DNA from: Ruegeria conchae
GTDB taxonomy: Bacteria > Pseudomonadota > Alphaproteobacteria > Rhodobacterales > Rhodobacteraceae
DNA: 64,000 nucleotides
Assembly: GCF_000192475.1 (NCBI RefSeq)
Contig: NZ_AEYW01000006.1
Span: 496,001 to 560,000 of the forward strand
Direction: 5' to 3'
The position numbers were made by a program, and so were the translations under genes. Shown in pieces: positions 17,722 through 31,101 of this stretch. Every line of letters starts with the position of its first letter. Position 1 is the stretch's first letter. The notes under the pieces are model-generated. The model was not told the DNA's origin. It saw only the letters and a program-made list of their open reading frames with translations, and searched no databases.

Positions 17722-18302
17722 TGCTGGATCACGTGATCTTTGCCGCCTCTGCCTACATGGCACAGGTTCTGACCAACCTCGACAACCTCGCAGCGCTTGT
17801 TGCGCTGATGATGGTTTCCGGTCCGCGACGGACCGTTGCGGGGTTCCTGCTTGCGCAGATATTAATCATCGCCGCCGCCTTGTTGCTGGCTTTGGGTGTC
17901 GATGACGTGGTGCCACACTGGGCCGGCTATCTGGGTGTGATCCCGCTTGGCCTCGGCGTGATTGGGGTTATCCGGCAGTTTCGGGGATCAGAGATCGAGG
18001 AGGCTCCGCAAGTATCCTCAGGTGCCTCAACCGTTGTAACGATGTTGCTGTTCATAAGCCTCTCAATGGATACATTCGCTGTGCTCGCACCGCTTTTGGC
18101 AGACTCGGCCCCAAGCTACCGCATCGCAGGTGTTACAGGTGCGGTTGCTGCGGCCCTGACGCTAACCATGCTTGGTCTGCTAGGCGCGCGATCTCCGATC
18201 ATGACCGGCGGGTTTGCGCGGCGACTTGAGAAACTGGTTCCTTACGTAATGATCTGTGCCGGTATCTATATCCTCAGCAATTCCTGGACCGACGCGATTT
18301 AA
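17721..18302 (+). CDS. CadD/LysE-superfamily membrane transporter
   Basis: A 193-residue membrane protein with about six helices. [20 protein letters not shown] near the N terminus and [20 protein letters not shown] in the middle form two similar half-repeats with a conserved Asp, as in CadD-type (cadmium resistance) and related LysE-superfamily exporters. The ATG overlaps the lpxB stop. Its stop overlaps the mnmA stop on the other strand by 4 nt. The substrate is unknown. Confidence 0.65.
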   Translation: MLDHVIFAASAYMAQVLTNLDNLAALVALMMVSGPRRTVAGFLLAQILIIAAALLLALGVDDVVPHWAGYLGVIPLGLGVIGVIRQFRGSEIEEAPQVSSGASTVVTMLLFISLSMDTFAVLAPLLADSAPSYRIAGVTGAVAAALTLTMLGLLGARSPIMTGGFARRLEKLVPYVMICAGIYILSNSWTDAI

Positions 18303-19444
18303 TAACCGCGCCAGATCCAGCCGCCGCCAAAGATGCGGCTTCCACCAGTTTCGTAAAACACACACGCCTGACCCGGAGAGATACCTTCTTCGGGCGTAAA
18401 CAGCTCAACCTCGGCCGTCGTGTCGGACAGAGGCCGAATGATCGCCTCACGCGGCGGGCGGGTCGAGCGGACCTTGACCGACACATGCCATTCGTCTCGC
18501 GACGTAAAGGGTTCGTCTCCAAGCCAATTGATTTCACGCACCGGAACTGTCCGTGTAGCCAACATCTCTTTGGGGCCGACGACAACCTGCTTTTTGTCGA
18601 CGTCCAGCTTTACCACATACAACGGCTCGCTTAGGCCACCGATGCCAAGCCCGCGGCGCTGACCGATTGTATAGTGAATCACTCCATCATGCTGTGCCAG
18701 AACACGGCCATCGGCATGTACGATTTCACCCGGCTCTGCAGCACCTGGGCGCAACTTTTCGATTACGCTGGCGTAGTTGCCGTTCGGTACAAAGCAGATG
18801 TCCTGGCTGTCAGGCTTGTCCGCAACAGCCAACCCGTATTGCGCGGCCATCTCGCGTGTGGCGTCCTTGGAGGGCAAATGCCCCAAAGGAAAGCGCAGGA
18901 AATCCAACTGCTCGGGCGTTGTCGAGAAAAGGAAATAGGACTGATCGCGGTTGGCATCCTCAGCACTATGCAACTCGGCCCCATTGGTTCCCATCTTGCG
19001 CTGGATATAATGACCGGTGGCCATACAGTCGGCCTCTAGGTCCTTGGCGGTTTCCAGCAGGTCCTTGAACTTCACCCGCTCATTGCAGCGGATGCAGGGC
19101 ACCGGAGTCGCTCCTGCCAGATAGCTGTCAGCGAATTCGTCGATTACAGCATCTTTGAAGATGTTCTCATAATCCAGAACATAATGAGGGAAGCCGCGCT
19201 CTTCGGCCACGCGGCGCGCGTCGTGGATATCGATCCCAGCACAACACGCGCCTTTCTTGGCAAGCGCCGCGCCGTGGTCGTAAAGCTGCAGCGTAACCCC
19301 TACAACGTCATAGCCCTGATCAGCCAGATAGGCCGCGACAACAGAGCTGTCCACGCCGCCAGACATAGCCACAACCACCCGCGTTTCCGAGGGCGGTTTG
19401 GCAAAGCCAAGCGAGTTTAGCGGGGTCTCGGTATCGAGGGCCAT
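18299..19444 (-). CDS. mnmA: tRNA 2-thiouridylase MnmA
   Basis: A 381-residue enzyme that thiolates U34 of tRNA-Lys, -Glu and -Gln. The PP-loop [12 protein letters not shown] (25-36) binds ATP. Cys120 in [11 protein letters not shown] and Cys217 in PDSQDICFV match the two catalytic cysteines. ATGHYI and the C-terminal SPGQACVFY are also present. The N terminus is about 20 residues longer than the E. coli protein. It is convergent with the CadD-like gene, with overlapping stop codons. Confidence 0.95.
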   Translation of the reverse strand: MALDTETPLNSLGFAKPPSETRVVVAMSGGVDSSVVAAYLADQGYDVVGVTLQLYDHGAALAKKGACCAGIDIHDARRVAEERGFPHYVLDYENIFKDAVIDEFADSYLAGATPVPCIRCNERVKFKDLLETAKDLEADCMATGHYIQRKMGTNGAELHSAEDANRDQSYFLFSTTPEQLDFLRFPLGHLPSKDATREMAAQYGLAVADKPDSQDICFVPNGNYASVIEKLRPGAAEPGEIVHADGRVLAQHDGVIHYTIGQRRGLGIGGLSEPLYVVKLDVDKKQVVVGPKEMLATRTVPVREINWLGDEPFTSRDEWHVSVKVRSTRPPREAIIRPLSDTTAEVELFTPEEGISPGQACVFYETGGSRIFGGGWIWRGY

Positions 19445-19574
19445 TGGCGGTTCCAGTCCGGGTTAAGAAAGACCGGCAGAATATAGGAAAATTCTACACA
19501 CTCTCAAGGGGCGGTTTCACACCGTTTTAAGTAGGTTGGATGCAGCTTTGTCGCAGCAGAAGAAGGTGGAACAG

Positions 19575-19868
19575 ATGTATTTGCACAAAGTTGAAGGTCC
19601 AAGATCGGTCACCTTGCCGGATGGAAGCGTGCTAACACGCGCCGATCTACCCCCGGCAGACACGCGGCGATGGGTGGCTTCGCGCAAAGTAATTGTCGTG
19701 CGTGGAGTGCTTTACGGGCTGATTTCCCTGTCTGAAGCAAAGAAACGCTATGGCATCAGCGATGAGGAATTCAATTCCTGGGTGTCAGCCGTAGCTGAGC
19801 ACGGAATCGATGCGCTGAAGGTGACTGCATTAAAAAAATATCGACAACCTAAGGGTGAAGATGAATAA
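19575..19868 (+). CDS. sciP: CtrA inhibitor SciP (DUF1153)
   Basis: A 97-residue DUF1153 protein. In Caulobacter SciP binds CtrA and blocks its activation of transcription. Visible are the helix-turn-helix region VLYGLISLSEAKKRYGISDEEF and the preceding RRWVASRKVIVV. The ATG at 19575 follows AAGAAGGTGGA; the longer frame starting at 19536 lacks a site. It lies 84 nt upstream of ctrA on the same strand, which supports the assignment. Confidence 0.88.
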   Translation: MYLHKVEGPRSVTLPDGSVLTRADLPPADTRRWVASRKVIVVRGVLYGLISLSEAKKRYGISDEEFNSWVSAVAEHGIDALKVTALKKYRQPKGEDE

Positions 19869-19870
19869 AT

Positions 19871-19900
19871 GATTCAACGGTAACGTCAGATTAACCATTC
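19871..19900 (+). promoter_or_regulatory. possible methylation/CtrA control sites upstream of ctrA
   Basis: GATTC (19871-19875) is a GANTC site of the kind methylated by CcrM. At 19890-19905 TTAACCATTCTTATT resembles a CtrA half box (TTAA, seven bases, TATT instead of TTAA). Both lie in the 84-nt gap before ctrA. In Caulobacter the ctrA promoters respond to CcrM methylation and CtrA itself; the same here is inference. Confidence 0.35.
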
Positions 19901-19952
19901 TTATTCAGGCTCAGATCAGTTGAAGAATTTGACCTAATTGGAGCAGTGAAAA

Positions 19953-20669
19953 ATGCGCATACTTCTTGTCGAGGATGATCCAACCACGTCCAAGAGCATT
20001 GAATTGATGCTGACGCACGCAAATCTCAACGTATATGCGACGGACCTTGGCGAAGAAGGAATCGATCTGGCCAAGCTGTATGATTATGACCTCATTCTGC
20101 TTGACCTGAATTTGCCTGATATGAACGGCCACGAAGTGCTGCGACAATTGCGGATCGCACGCGTGGAAACACCGATCCTGATCCTGTCGGGCGCGGACGA
20201 CACCGAAAGCAAGATCAAAGGCTTCGGGTTTGGTGCAGACGATTACCTGACCAAACCCTTCCATCGCGAAGAACTGGTGGCACGTATTCACGCGATCATC
20301 CGGCGTTCCAAGGGGCATTCCCAGTCCGTGATCCACACAGGGCAGGTGGCCGTCAATCTGGATGCCAAGACCGTTGAGGTCGAAGGAAAGACCGTGCACC
20401 TGACGGGCAAAGAATATCAGATGCTTGAGCTTCTAAGCCTGCGTAAAGGTACAACTCTGACCAAAGAGATGTTCCTAAATCATCTCTACGGTGGCATGGA
20501 TGAGCCAGAATTGAAAATTATCGATGTGTTCATCTGCAAGTTACGAAAGAAGCTCAGCAATGCCACTGGTGGTGAGAATTATGTCGAAACAGTCTGGGGT
20601 CGCGGTTATGTTCTGCGTGATCCACAATCCAGCAATATGGGTGAAGCCCGCCTTGCCGTTGGCGCCTGA
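19953..20669 (+). CDS. ctrA: cell-cycle response regulator CtrA
   Basis: A 238-residue OmpR-class response regulator. The receiver domain (1-120) has the acidic pair Glu7/Asp8/Asp9, phospho-acceptor Asp51 ([13 protein letters not shown]) and Lys101-region (DYLTKPF). The winged-helix domain includes [12 protein letters not shown] and [20 protein letters not shown], which are strongly conserved in CtrA. In roseobacters CtrA controls motility, gene-transfer-agent and related genes rather than being essential. sciP is directly upstream and chpT is 41 kb downstream in this window. Confidence 0.95.
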   Translation: MRILLVEDDPTTSKSIELMLTHANLNVYATDLGEEGIDLAKLYDYDLILLDLNLPDMNGHEVLRQLRIARVETPILILSGADDTESKIKGFGFGADDYLTKPFHREELVARIHAIIRRSKGHSQSVIHTGQVAVNLDAKTVEVEGKTVHLTGKEYQMLELLSLRKGTTLTKEMFLNHLYGGMDEPELKIIDVFICKLRKKLSNATGGENYVETVWGRGYVLRDPQSSNMGEARLAVGA

Positions 20670-20782
20670 TTTGATCTGACCGCTACCGTCGATGGTCCAG
20701 GACGGTAATTTCACTCGCGTCTCAGCACAACACTGGACCTGATCATGGCCTCGTCCTATCACTGGATTCTAATATGACGTGA

Positions 20783-25134
<4,352 letters not shown>

Positions 25135-25161
25135 ATTGTAAATCCCATAAAGTTCACAAAT

Positions 25162-25176
25162 GTTCTCAAAAAGTTC
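25162..25176 (+). promoter_or_regulatory. putative LexA (SOS) box
   Basis: GTTCTCAAAAAGTTC is an exact match to the alphaproteobacterial LexA consensus GTTC-N7-GTTC. It lies 68 nt upstream of the ATG of a 40-residue membrane protein, and overlaps the -35 position expected for a TATGAG -10 at 25195-25200. LexA binding is inferred. Confidence 0.6.
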
Positions 25177-25244
25177 TTTACCGACTCGTCAAAATATGAG
25201 AACAAAAGGTCAACAAATGATTAAACCTGACCGGAGGTGAGACC

Positions 25245-25367
25245 ATGCTGAGCCAGATCAAGACTGCCTTTACCCGTTCGCAATCCACGATCTTACAGGA
25301 TGCGGCAGGCGCGGTTTCTCTGGTTGTGATGCTGGTGGTTGCCCTTCACCTGCCAAGCGGGTTCTAA
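25245..25367 (+). CDS. 40-residue membrane protein, probably SOS-regulated
   Basis: A short frame with a strong ribosome site (GGAGGTGAGACC then ATG). The protein has a polar N-terminal helix (MLSQIKTAFTRSQSTILQD) and one membrane span (AAGAVSLVVMLVVALHLP). An exact GTTC-N7-GTTC box lies upstream. Size, single span and putative SOS control recall Caulobacter SidA, a 29-residue SOS-induced division inhibitor, but no sequence match to SidA is claimed. A terminator follows about 150 nt downstream. The function is unknown. Confidence 0.7.
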   Translation: MLSQIKTAFTRSQSTILQDAAGAVSLVVMLVVALHLPSGF

Positions 25368-25514
25368 GCCTTTCTGCCTGCGATCTCGTGCCGATCATAC
25401 CGCGCTTGTTTCCCCGTCATGATCAAGGGTGACCTGCCTGTCCCATTTCCCTTGAAGGGGCCAGCCTCGGCCCCGTGCGGTAATCCGGACCCTACATGAG
25501 AAACGCATGACTTG

Positions 25515-25555
25515 CCGCCGCCCTTTCCGCCCGGAAGGTGCGGCGGTTCTTTTTT
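25515..25555 (+). terminator. intrinsic terminator after the small membrane protein
   Basis: CCGCCG and CGGCGG close an outer stem around an inner CCTTTCC/GGAAGG stem, followed by TTCTTTTTT. It ends the plus-strand transcript and directly abuts the convergent marC-like stop at 25555. The 147 nt between the ORF stop and this hairpin hold no gene, though GGGGCC/GGCCCC near 25455-25475 can form another stem. Confidence 0.85.
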
Positions 25556-26220
25556 CAAAGCTGACCAGTTTTGATAATCTCAATCGTCGCCGACAGGACA
25601 GAATTGACCGCGACTGAGGCCAGTATCATCCCCATTACGCGGCTGATGATGGCTGCACCAGAATGTCCGATTAACCGGATGATCGGTTCTGCCAATAGCA
25701 TCAGCACAAACGCGATGGCGATCACGGCTAGCATAACCAATGCAGTGATACTTTGATCAGCGACGCTGTATCGGTTGTTGTCGGTTAAAACAACGATAGC
25801 GAGCATCGCGCCAGGGGAGGCGAGGGATGGTACGGCCAGCGGGAAAATGGCTGGATTGGTCTTATGCATTTTATCGTCCAGGTCCTCTTCGGCCTGACGT
25901 TGTTCAACCTCTTGCTTGCTTTCGCCAAAGATCATGGTCAACGCGAAGAGAAACAGGATTATCCCACCGGCAACCTGAAACGAGTTCAGGCCGATGTCCA
26001 ATGCCTCGATCACAAGTTGTCCGAAGATGAGAAAGAACATTAGTATTCCCGCGCTCACCAATGCCGCCAATAGGGCGGTCTTGCGACGGGCCCCAGCGGC
26101 TATACCGGCAGTGACGGCGATAAAGACGGGGATCGTGCCGATCGGGTCGATTACAACCCAAAGCGTCACGAAATGTTCCAGCAAGTTGTTCACGTTAACC
26201 CCCAAATCAATTAGGGGCAC
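25555..26220 (-). CDS. MarC-family integral membrane protein
   Basis: A 221-residue MarC (UPF0056) protein with six predicted helices. Family features are FVTLWVVIDPIGTIPVFIAV near the N terminus, FQVAGGIILFLFALTMIFG in the middle and FPLAVPSLASPGAMLAIVVL in the second half. MarC proteins have no firmly established transport substrate. The start is a GTG at 26220; a second GTG at 26193 behind TGGGGG is a credible alternative that would remove nine residues. Confidence 0.85.
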   Translation of the reverse strand: MPLIDLGVNVNNLLEHFVTLWVVIDPIGTIPVFIAVTAGIAAGARRKTALLAALVSAGILMFFLIFGQLVIEALDIGLNSFQVAGGIILFLFALTMIFGESKQEVEQRQAEEDLDDKMHKTNPAIFPLAVPSLASPGAMLAIVVLTDNNRYSVADQSITALVMLAVIAIAFVLMLLAEPIIRLIGHSGAAIISRVMGMILASVAVNSVLSATIEIIKTGQL

Positions 26221-26250
26221 ACTATACGGCTTTGATTGGAAAAGCCACGA

Positions 26251-26703
26251 TCAGGCGCAGTTGGCTTGTTCTACCTGCTCCATCGCTTCCGCGGTTGCGT
26301 CCAGTGCCAACAGGATCGAAGCATGTCGATTCTTATAGTCCCGTGCGGGCATTAAAACCTCGAGCCCGTCAAATGGAGCGTCGGGGGCCGGGCCGTCTTT
26401 CTTCAACATTGCCGAAAGCTGATCGCGCGCGGTTTCTACCTGAGCCCGTGTCGCACCGATCACCGCGCTGCCGACAACCGAAGCCGAAGCCTGGCCCAAA
26501 GCACAAGCCTTAACATCCTGCCCGAAGTTGGTAATCCGCCCATCCTCGACATTGACGTCAACAGTTACTGTCGAGCCGCATAAAGGTGCACGTTTTTTCA
26601 CTGTTGCATCGGGATTTTCCAAGCGGTCCAGATGCGGAATATCCGCCGCCAGCGCCAGAATGCGTCCGGAATAGAGCTTGATTAGATCGGTTTCGCCGCT
26701 CAT
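26251..26703 (-). CDS. IscU/SufU-like iron-sulfur scaffold protein
   Basis: A 150-residue protein of the IscU/NifU-N family. APLCGSTVTVDVNVEDGRI (Cys42) and DVKACALGQASASV (Cys67) match the first two scaffold cysteines. The third usual cysteine is not in its normal context, though Cys149 lies at the C-terminal end (QANCA). Such proteins hold or transfer nascent Fe-S clusters; the weak third ligand leaves the role open. The ATG at 26703 follows GAGGGAAAG, which excludes the long upstream extension. It is divergent from hisI. Confidence 0.8.
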   Translation of the reverse strand: MSGETDLIKLYSGRILALAADIPHLDRLENPDATVKKRAPLCGSTVTVDVNVEDGRITNFGQDVKACALGQASASVVGSAVIGATRAQVETARDQLSAMLKKDGPAPDAPFDGLEVLMPARDYKNRHASILLALDATAEAMEQVEQANCA

Positions 26704-26769
26704 GGCTTTCCCTCGTTTTCTATTCCCCATACATAATGGCGAGATTCTGGGATGCAAAAGGTTTTTGCG

Positions 26770-27141
26770 ATGGCTGACACAGTCTTGTTCAACCCGTCGA
26801 CACTGAAATTCAACGAGGCTGGTTTGATCCCTGCGATTGCGCAGGATGAAGAAACCGGTGAGGTTCTTATGATGGCATGGATGAACGCCCAGTCCATCGA
26901 GCGTACGCTGGATACTGGGCGTGTCACCTATTGGTCGCGATCGCGACAGGCGTTCTGGGTCAAAGGCGAAAGTTCGGGCCATGCGCAGGAGTTGGTGGAT
27001 TTTCGCGTCGATTGTGACCGGGATTGCCTTCTGATCGTAGTGAAACAAACCGGTCCGGCCTGTCACACAAATCGGCGGAGTTGCTTCTATACAGCGGTTC
27101 GCGATGGCACCGAAGTCGAGCTTATGTCACCGATGGAATGA
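26770..27141 (+). CDS. hisI: phosphoribosyl-AMP cyclohydrolase
   Basis: A 123-residue HisI enzyme that opens the purine ring of PR-AMP in histidine synthesis. [45 protein letters not shown] and [13 protein letters not shown] supply the metal-binding cysteines and aspartates (Cys82, Cys98, Cys105). The ATG at 26770 has AAAAGG upstream; an ATG at 26752 is possible. There is no fused HisE domain. The gene stands apart from other his genes. Confidence 0.93.
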   Translation: MADTVLFNPSTLKFNEAGLIPAIAQDEETGEVLMMAWMNAQSIERTLDTGRVTYWSRSRQAFWVKGESSGHAQELVDFRVDCDRDCLLIVVKQTGPACHTNRRSCFYTAVRDGTEVELMSPME

Positions 27142-27170
27142 AGCGTTTGGCGATCGGGTTGATTCTAAAA

Positions 27171-28016
27171 TTAAAGCCCGACCATCGTTCTGATTTCGGC
27201 CGGTGTAATACCTTGATCGCGATATAGAGAAATCGCGCGCGCATCATCGCGTTTTGCAAGCCGTTTGCCCGCTTCATCTCGGATTAGACGGTGGTGGTGA
27301 TATACCGGCGTTGGCAGCCCAAGCAAGCCCTGTAGCAAGACGTGTATCTGCGTAGCGTCGAACAGATCTTCACCTCGGACCACATGCGTTATGTCCTGAT
27401 CTGCGTCGTCAACGACTACGGACAAATGATAAGAACTGCCCATATTGCGCCGAACGAGGATGATATCGCCGACTGCGTTGAGAAGCGTATCGGCACAAAG
27501 TGAGTGTGTTCCCGCATGTTTCGCTCCGGTTTCACGAAAAGTGCGAAGCTCTGACGCCTCTAGTGCTTTTTCCATATTGAGGCGAAGAACATCCTCGGAG
27601 GCCGAATCCTGCAGGAGCCGCTGACGGCATGTACCCGGATAGATGCGCCCATCTGGTCCAAACTGGGGCGCTCCTTCCTGTGGGGCCCCAGCCGCGGCCT
27701 CGATATCGGCACGCTTACATTGGCAAGGGTAGACCAACTTCAGATCGATCAAGGTTTCGAGCGCGCGTCGATATTTTTGAATTCGATCTGATTGGCGCAT
27801 CACCGGCTGAGGCCATGTCAGGCCAAGCCAGTGCAGATCGTCATAGATTTGGTTTTCCCAATGAAGGCGAGAACGCGACTGATCTACATCTTCGATCCGC
27901 AAGTGGAATTCTCCACCTGCAGCCTGCGCTTGATCATGGGCCAGAAGTGCAGAATATGCATGGCCCAGATGCAATAGACCTGTCGGAGAAGGCGCAAAGC
28001 GCGTTATGAATCTCAC
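27171..28016 (-). CDS. gluQ: glutamyl-Q tRNA(Asp) synthetase
   Basis: A 281-residue GluRS paralogue lacking the anticodon-binding domain. It attaches glutamate to queuosine of tRNA-Asp. FAPSPTGLLHLGHAYSA contains the HIGH-like HLGH, KRLAKRDD is the KMSKS-like motif, and YPCQCKRADIE plus YPGTCRQR form the zinc site. The GTG start at 28016 overlaps the stop of the upstream methyltransferase by 4 nt, so the two are co-translated. Confidence 0.92.
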   Translation of the reverse strand: MRFITRFAPSPTGLLHLGHAYSALLAHDQAQAAGGEFHLRIEDVDQSRSRLHWENQIYDDLHWLGLTWPQPVMRQSDRIQKYRRALETLIDLKLVYPCQCKRADIEAAAGAPQEGAPQFGPDGRIYPGTCRQRLLQDSASEDVLRLNMEKALEASELRTFRETGAKHAGTHSLCADTLLNAVGDIILVRRNMGSSYHLSVVVDDADQDITHVVRGEDLFDATQIHVLLQGLLGLPTPVYHHHRLIRDEAGKRLAKRDDARAISLYRDQGITPAEIRTMVGL

Positions 28017-28627
28017 GCTTTTTCAACAACGTAGACGTTAGATTTCATGTCCATTCCGGGGAGGTGAGGGCCATATTCACGAAATAACAACCGTGCGTGC
28101 CCCATGTCCAGCCAATCGTTGAGACGCGCGGTATAGGCGTGATCGGCCAAGGTATGGTCATTGAAAGAAAAGGCCAGATACCCACCGCGTGGTAACGCAT
28201 TCATAAGAAGATCAAAGGTTTCAGGCGGAGCCGCGCCGGCTCCAATAACCCCTATAGATGTGATGGCAGAGTAAGCACCCGCCTCAATCGGTTCGGGGTT
28301 GGTGACGTCAAAGCCTATCAGATTGCGATAGACACCCTTGGCCGCTGCCCCTTTCAGCATATTCGGCGATGGGTCCATGCCGTCGATCACGTGGAAACCG
28401 GCCTTGCTCAGCGCAACACCTGAAAGCCCTGTGCCACAGCCATAGTCCAGAACCGGCACCTCGGCATCTGAGATAAATGACCACAATGCTGCGGCAACAC
28501 GATCCGGGGTGACGTAGCCATGCTCATCGACTTCATCATCATACGAAGCCGCCCAATTCTGATAGTGTTCCTGCGTTTCCTGGGCAGAGTTCAGATTGTA
28601 TGTGTTTTTCAAAAACTTGTCGCTCAT
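28013..28627 (-). CDS. class I SAM-dependent methyltransferase
   Basis: A 204-residue methyltransferase with a Rossmann fold. VLDYGCGTGLSGVAL is motif I, GMDPSPNMLKGA supplies the acidic residue of strand 2, and the C-terminal half has RGGYLAFSFNDHTL. The substrate is unknown. Coupling to gluQ (4-nt overlap) hints at, but does not prove, a tRNA or metabolite link. Start ATG 28627 is the only good candidate. Confidence 0.82.
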   Translation of the reverse strand: MSDKFLKNTYNLNSAQETQEHYQNWAASYDDEVDEHGYVTPDRVAAALWSFISDAEVPVLDYGCGTGLSGVALSKAGFHVIDGMDPSPNMLKGAAAKGVYRNLIGFDVTNPEPIEAGAYSAITSIGVIGAGAAPPETFDLLMNALPRGGYLAFSFNDHTLADHAYTARLNDWLDMGHARLLFREYGPHLPGMDMKSNVYVVEKA

Positions 28628-28665
28628 ACCTCACATGTTAGGCGCAGGGTAGGCGTGCCGTCCAG

Positions 28666-30006
28666 TCAACACTGGTTTAACCAGTCTCTCCAGACAGCTT
28701 TTGCCCGGTCTGTATACGCCTTGTAGCGATCTTTACGGCCCCGACGACCACCTTTCAGACCATCGACAGGGCGGAACAATCCGAAATTCACGTTCATGGG
28801 CTGGAACGTTTTGGCCTCAGCACCGCCGGTAATATGGTGGATCAACGCGCCCATCGCGCTGTCATGAGGCACTTCGGGCAAGGTCTTGCCCAAAATCTCG
28901 GCGGCACCAAGACGACCAGCCAGCAAGCCCATCGCGGCACTTTCAACATAGCCTTCAACCCCGGTGATCTGGCCCGCAAATCGAATATTGGGCCGGGATT
29001 TCAGCCGCATCTGCGCATCTAGCAATGTCGGGGAATTGATGAAGGTATTACGATGAATGCCACCCAACCGCGCAAAGCTGGCGTTTTCCAGCCCTGGGAT
29101 TTTACGAAAAACATCCGTTTGTGCGCCGTATTTCATCTTGGTCTGAAAACCAACGATGTTGAATAAGGTGCCCAATGCATTGTCACGCCGCAATTGAACA
29201 ACAGCGTGTGGCTTTACATCCGGTTGGTGCGGATTGGTCAGACCAACGGGTTTCATCGGACCGTGACGCAAGGTTTCACGGCCGCGCTCGGCCATTACTT
29301 CGATCGGCAGGCAGCCGTCGAAATAACCAGCGGTTTCGCCCTCGTGGAACTCGGTCTTGTCAGCCGCCAGCAGCGCATCAATGAAGGCTTCGTACTGTTC
29401 ACGATCCATCGGACAATTGAGATAGGCCGTCCGTTCTTCTTCGGTCTCGCCCTTGTCATAACGCGACTGCATCCATGCTTTGCTCATATCAATGCTGTCA
29501 GCGTAGACGATAGGCGCTATGGCGTCGAAAAAGGCTAGTGCTTCGGCACCTGTCTCTGACCGTATGGCCTCACTCAAACCGGGTGAGGTCAGCGGGCCTG
29601 TGGCGAATATCCAGTGGCCCTCACTGGGCAGGCTGATGACCTCCTCGTCAGTGACTGATACGTGTGAATGTGCCTTCAACTTGGCGGTCACAGATTCAGC
29701 AAAAGGATCACGGTCAACCGCCAGGGCACCACCTGCTGGTAGGCGGTGGCTATCAGCCGTGGTCATAATCAACCCGTTTGCTGCGCGCATTTCCCAATGC
29801 AGCAATCCGACAGCGTTCTGTTCATCATCATCCGAGCGGAAAGAGTTCGAACATACCATCTCGGCCAGATTGCCGGTCTGGTGCGCAAAGGTGCCTACTT
29901 TGGGTCGCATTTCGTGGATCACAACATCCACGCCCATTTCCGCCGCCTGCCAGGCGGCCTCGGACCCGGCCATGCCGCCGCCCACGATGTGCAACTTATC
30001 TGTCAT
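28666..30006 (-). CDS. trmFO: folate/FAD-dependent tRNA m5U54 methyltransferase TrmFO
   Basis: A 446-residue flavoprotein that methylates U54 of tRNA using methylenetetrahydrofolate. [19 protein letters not shown] is the FAD-binding motif, and [40 protein letters not shown] and [20 protein letters not shown] are family signatures. The ATG at 30006 fits the family N terminus; a 46-residue upstream extension in frame is unsupported. With mnmA and gluQ it makes a third tRNA-modification gene in this area. Confidence 0.94.
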   Translation of the reverse strand: MTDKLHIVGGGMAGSEAAWQAAEMGVDVVIHEMRPKVGTFAHQTGNLAEMVCSNSFRSDDDEQNAVGLLHWEMRAANGLIMTTADSHRLPAGGALAVDRDPFAESVTAKLKAHSHVSVTDEEVISLPSEGHWIFATGPLTSPGLSEAIRSETGAEALAFFDAIAPIVYADSIDMSKAWMQSRYDKGETEEERTAYLNCPMDREQYEAFIDALLAADKTEFHEGETAGYFDGCLPIEVMAERGRETLRHGPMKPVGLTNPHQPDVKPHAVVQLRRDNALGTLFNIVGFQTKMKYGAQTDVFRKIPGLENASFARLGGIHRNTFINSPTLLDAQMRLKSRPNIRFAGQITGVEGYVESAAMGLLAGRLGAAEILGKTLPEVPHDSAMGALIHHITGGAEAKTFQPMNVNFGLFRPVDGLKGGRRGRKDRYKAYTDRAKAVWRDWLNQC

Positions 30007-30257
30007 GCGCTGCCAAATAGGGCACTGCAACGTCATACGCAATGCGCAGATATCAGCAACTTTAAACGGAGAAGTTTTTGGGGTCGCCGCTGCGGGAATG
30101 TCTGCGCCGGTGAGAGAAACCAGCTGGAGGGACCTTCCGCCCACGGCGACCCAAAAGCATATTCAGGCCTTGGCCTTGTCCCAGCATTGCCACAGTGTCG
30201 CCCTTTTGAAAAGTGAAAAAATGCGAACAGTGCTGAAAAATGTATGAAATAACAGCG

Positions 30258-31043
30258 TCACTGATGCCAATTGGGCGGACGTTTCTCTATAAATGCGCTT
30301 ATGCCTTCCTCGGTATTCCGGTCCATCATATTCTGTGCCATTACTTCGGCAGTATACGCGTAGGCCTGGTCAACGGGCATGTTAACTTGTTGATAAAAAG
30401 CTGTTTTACCGATTTTCACCGCACTGCTAAGCTTTGCCGCCAACTTCTCAGCAAGCGTATCAGTTTCTTCCGCCAGCAGGTTTTCAGGGACAACCCGGTT
30501 GACCAGACCAAGCTCGGCTGCGCGCTCGGCTGAAATAAAATCACCGGTCGTCAGCATCTCAAACGCCTGTTTACGCGGAATATTCCGGCTGAGTGCCACC
30601 ATCGGGGTCGAGCAAAACAGGCCGATATTAACGCCATTTACGCCAAACCGTGTACCCTCGGCCGCAATTGCCATGTCACAGGTTGCTACCAACTGACAGC
30701 CTGCCGCCGTAGCGATTCCGTGCGTCTGGGCAATAACAGGCTGGGGCAGGGACTGGATAGACAGCATCATCTTTGCGCAGCGGTCGAACAGATCCTGAAA
30801 GTAGGAAAGCCCTCGGTCGCTGGCCTGTCGTCCTTGCGTCATCTGTTTCAGATCGTGCCCGGCACAAAACGCTTTTCCCGCCCCTGAAAGAATAACGACA
30901 CGAATCGAATTATCATCACGCAGTGCATCGAGCTCGGCCTGCAACGCGGCGAGCATTTCGTCACTCAGTGCATTCAAACGCTCAGGCGCATTCATCTTGA
31001 GCCGCGCAATAGCTCCTGTGTCGTTACGTTCCAGAATTGCCAT
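30258..31043 (-). CDS. enoyl-CoA hydratase/isomerase family protein (ECHDC3-like)
   Basis: A 261-residue crotonase-fold protein. SGAGKAFCAGHDLKQM is one half of the oxyanion hole, and GIATAAGCQLVATCDMAIA is the other. NIGLFCSTPMVALSRNIPRKQ and LTTGDFISAERAAELGLVN match the ECHDC3 group. Both positions that are catalytic glutamates in classical enoyl-CoA hydratases are different here (Gln in AGCQL, Asn in VNIGL), so water addition to enoyl-CoA is doubtful. The ribosome site GGGAGGG is good. It is divergent from a thioesterase gene 58 nt away. Confidence 0.88.
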   Translation of the reverse strand: MAILERNDTGAIARLKMNAPERLNALSDEMLAALQAELDALRDDNSIRVVILSGAGKAFCAGHDLKQMTQGRQASDRGLSYFQDLFDRCAKMMLSIQSLPQPVIAQTHGIATAAGCQLVATCDMAIAAEGTRFGVNGVNIGLFCSTPMVALSRNIPRKQAFEMLTTGDFISAERAAELGLVNRVVPENLLAEETDTLAEKLAAKLSSAVKIGKTAFYQQVNMPVDQAYAYTAEVMAQNMMDRNTEEGISAFIEKRPPNWHQ

Positions 31044-31101
31044 CTTGCCCTCCCGCTGGCGTTCGGGCCAACTCTAGGCGGGCAGAGCCATGAGGGGAAG
31101 C

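Noticed and set aside
30062..30187. A 41-codon Gly/Arg-rich minus-strand frame upstream of trmFO
   Set aside because: No ribosome site in the right position and composition typical of chance GC-rich frames; conservation would be needed to accept it.
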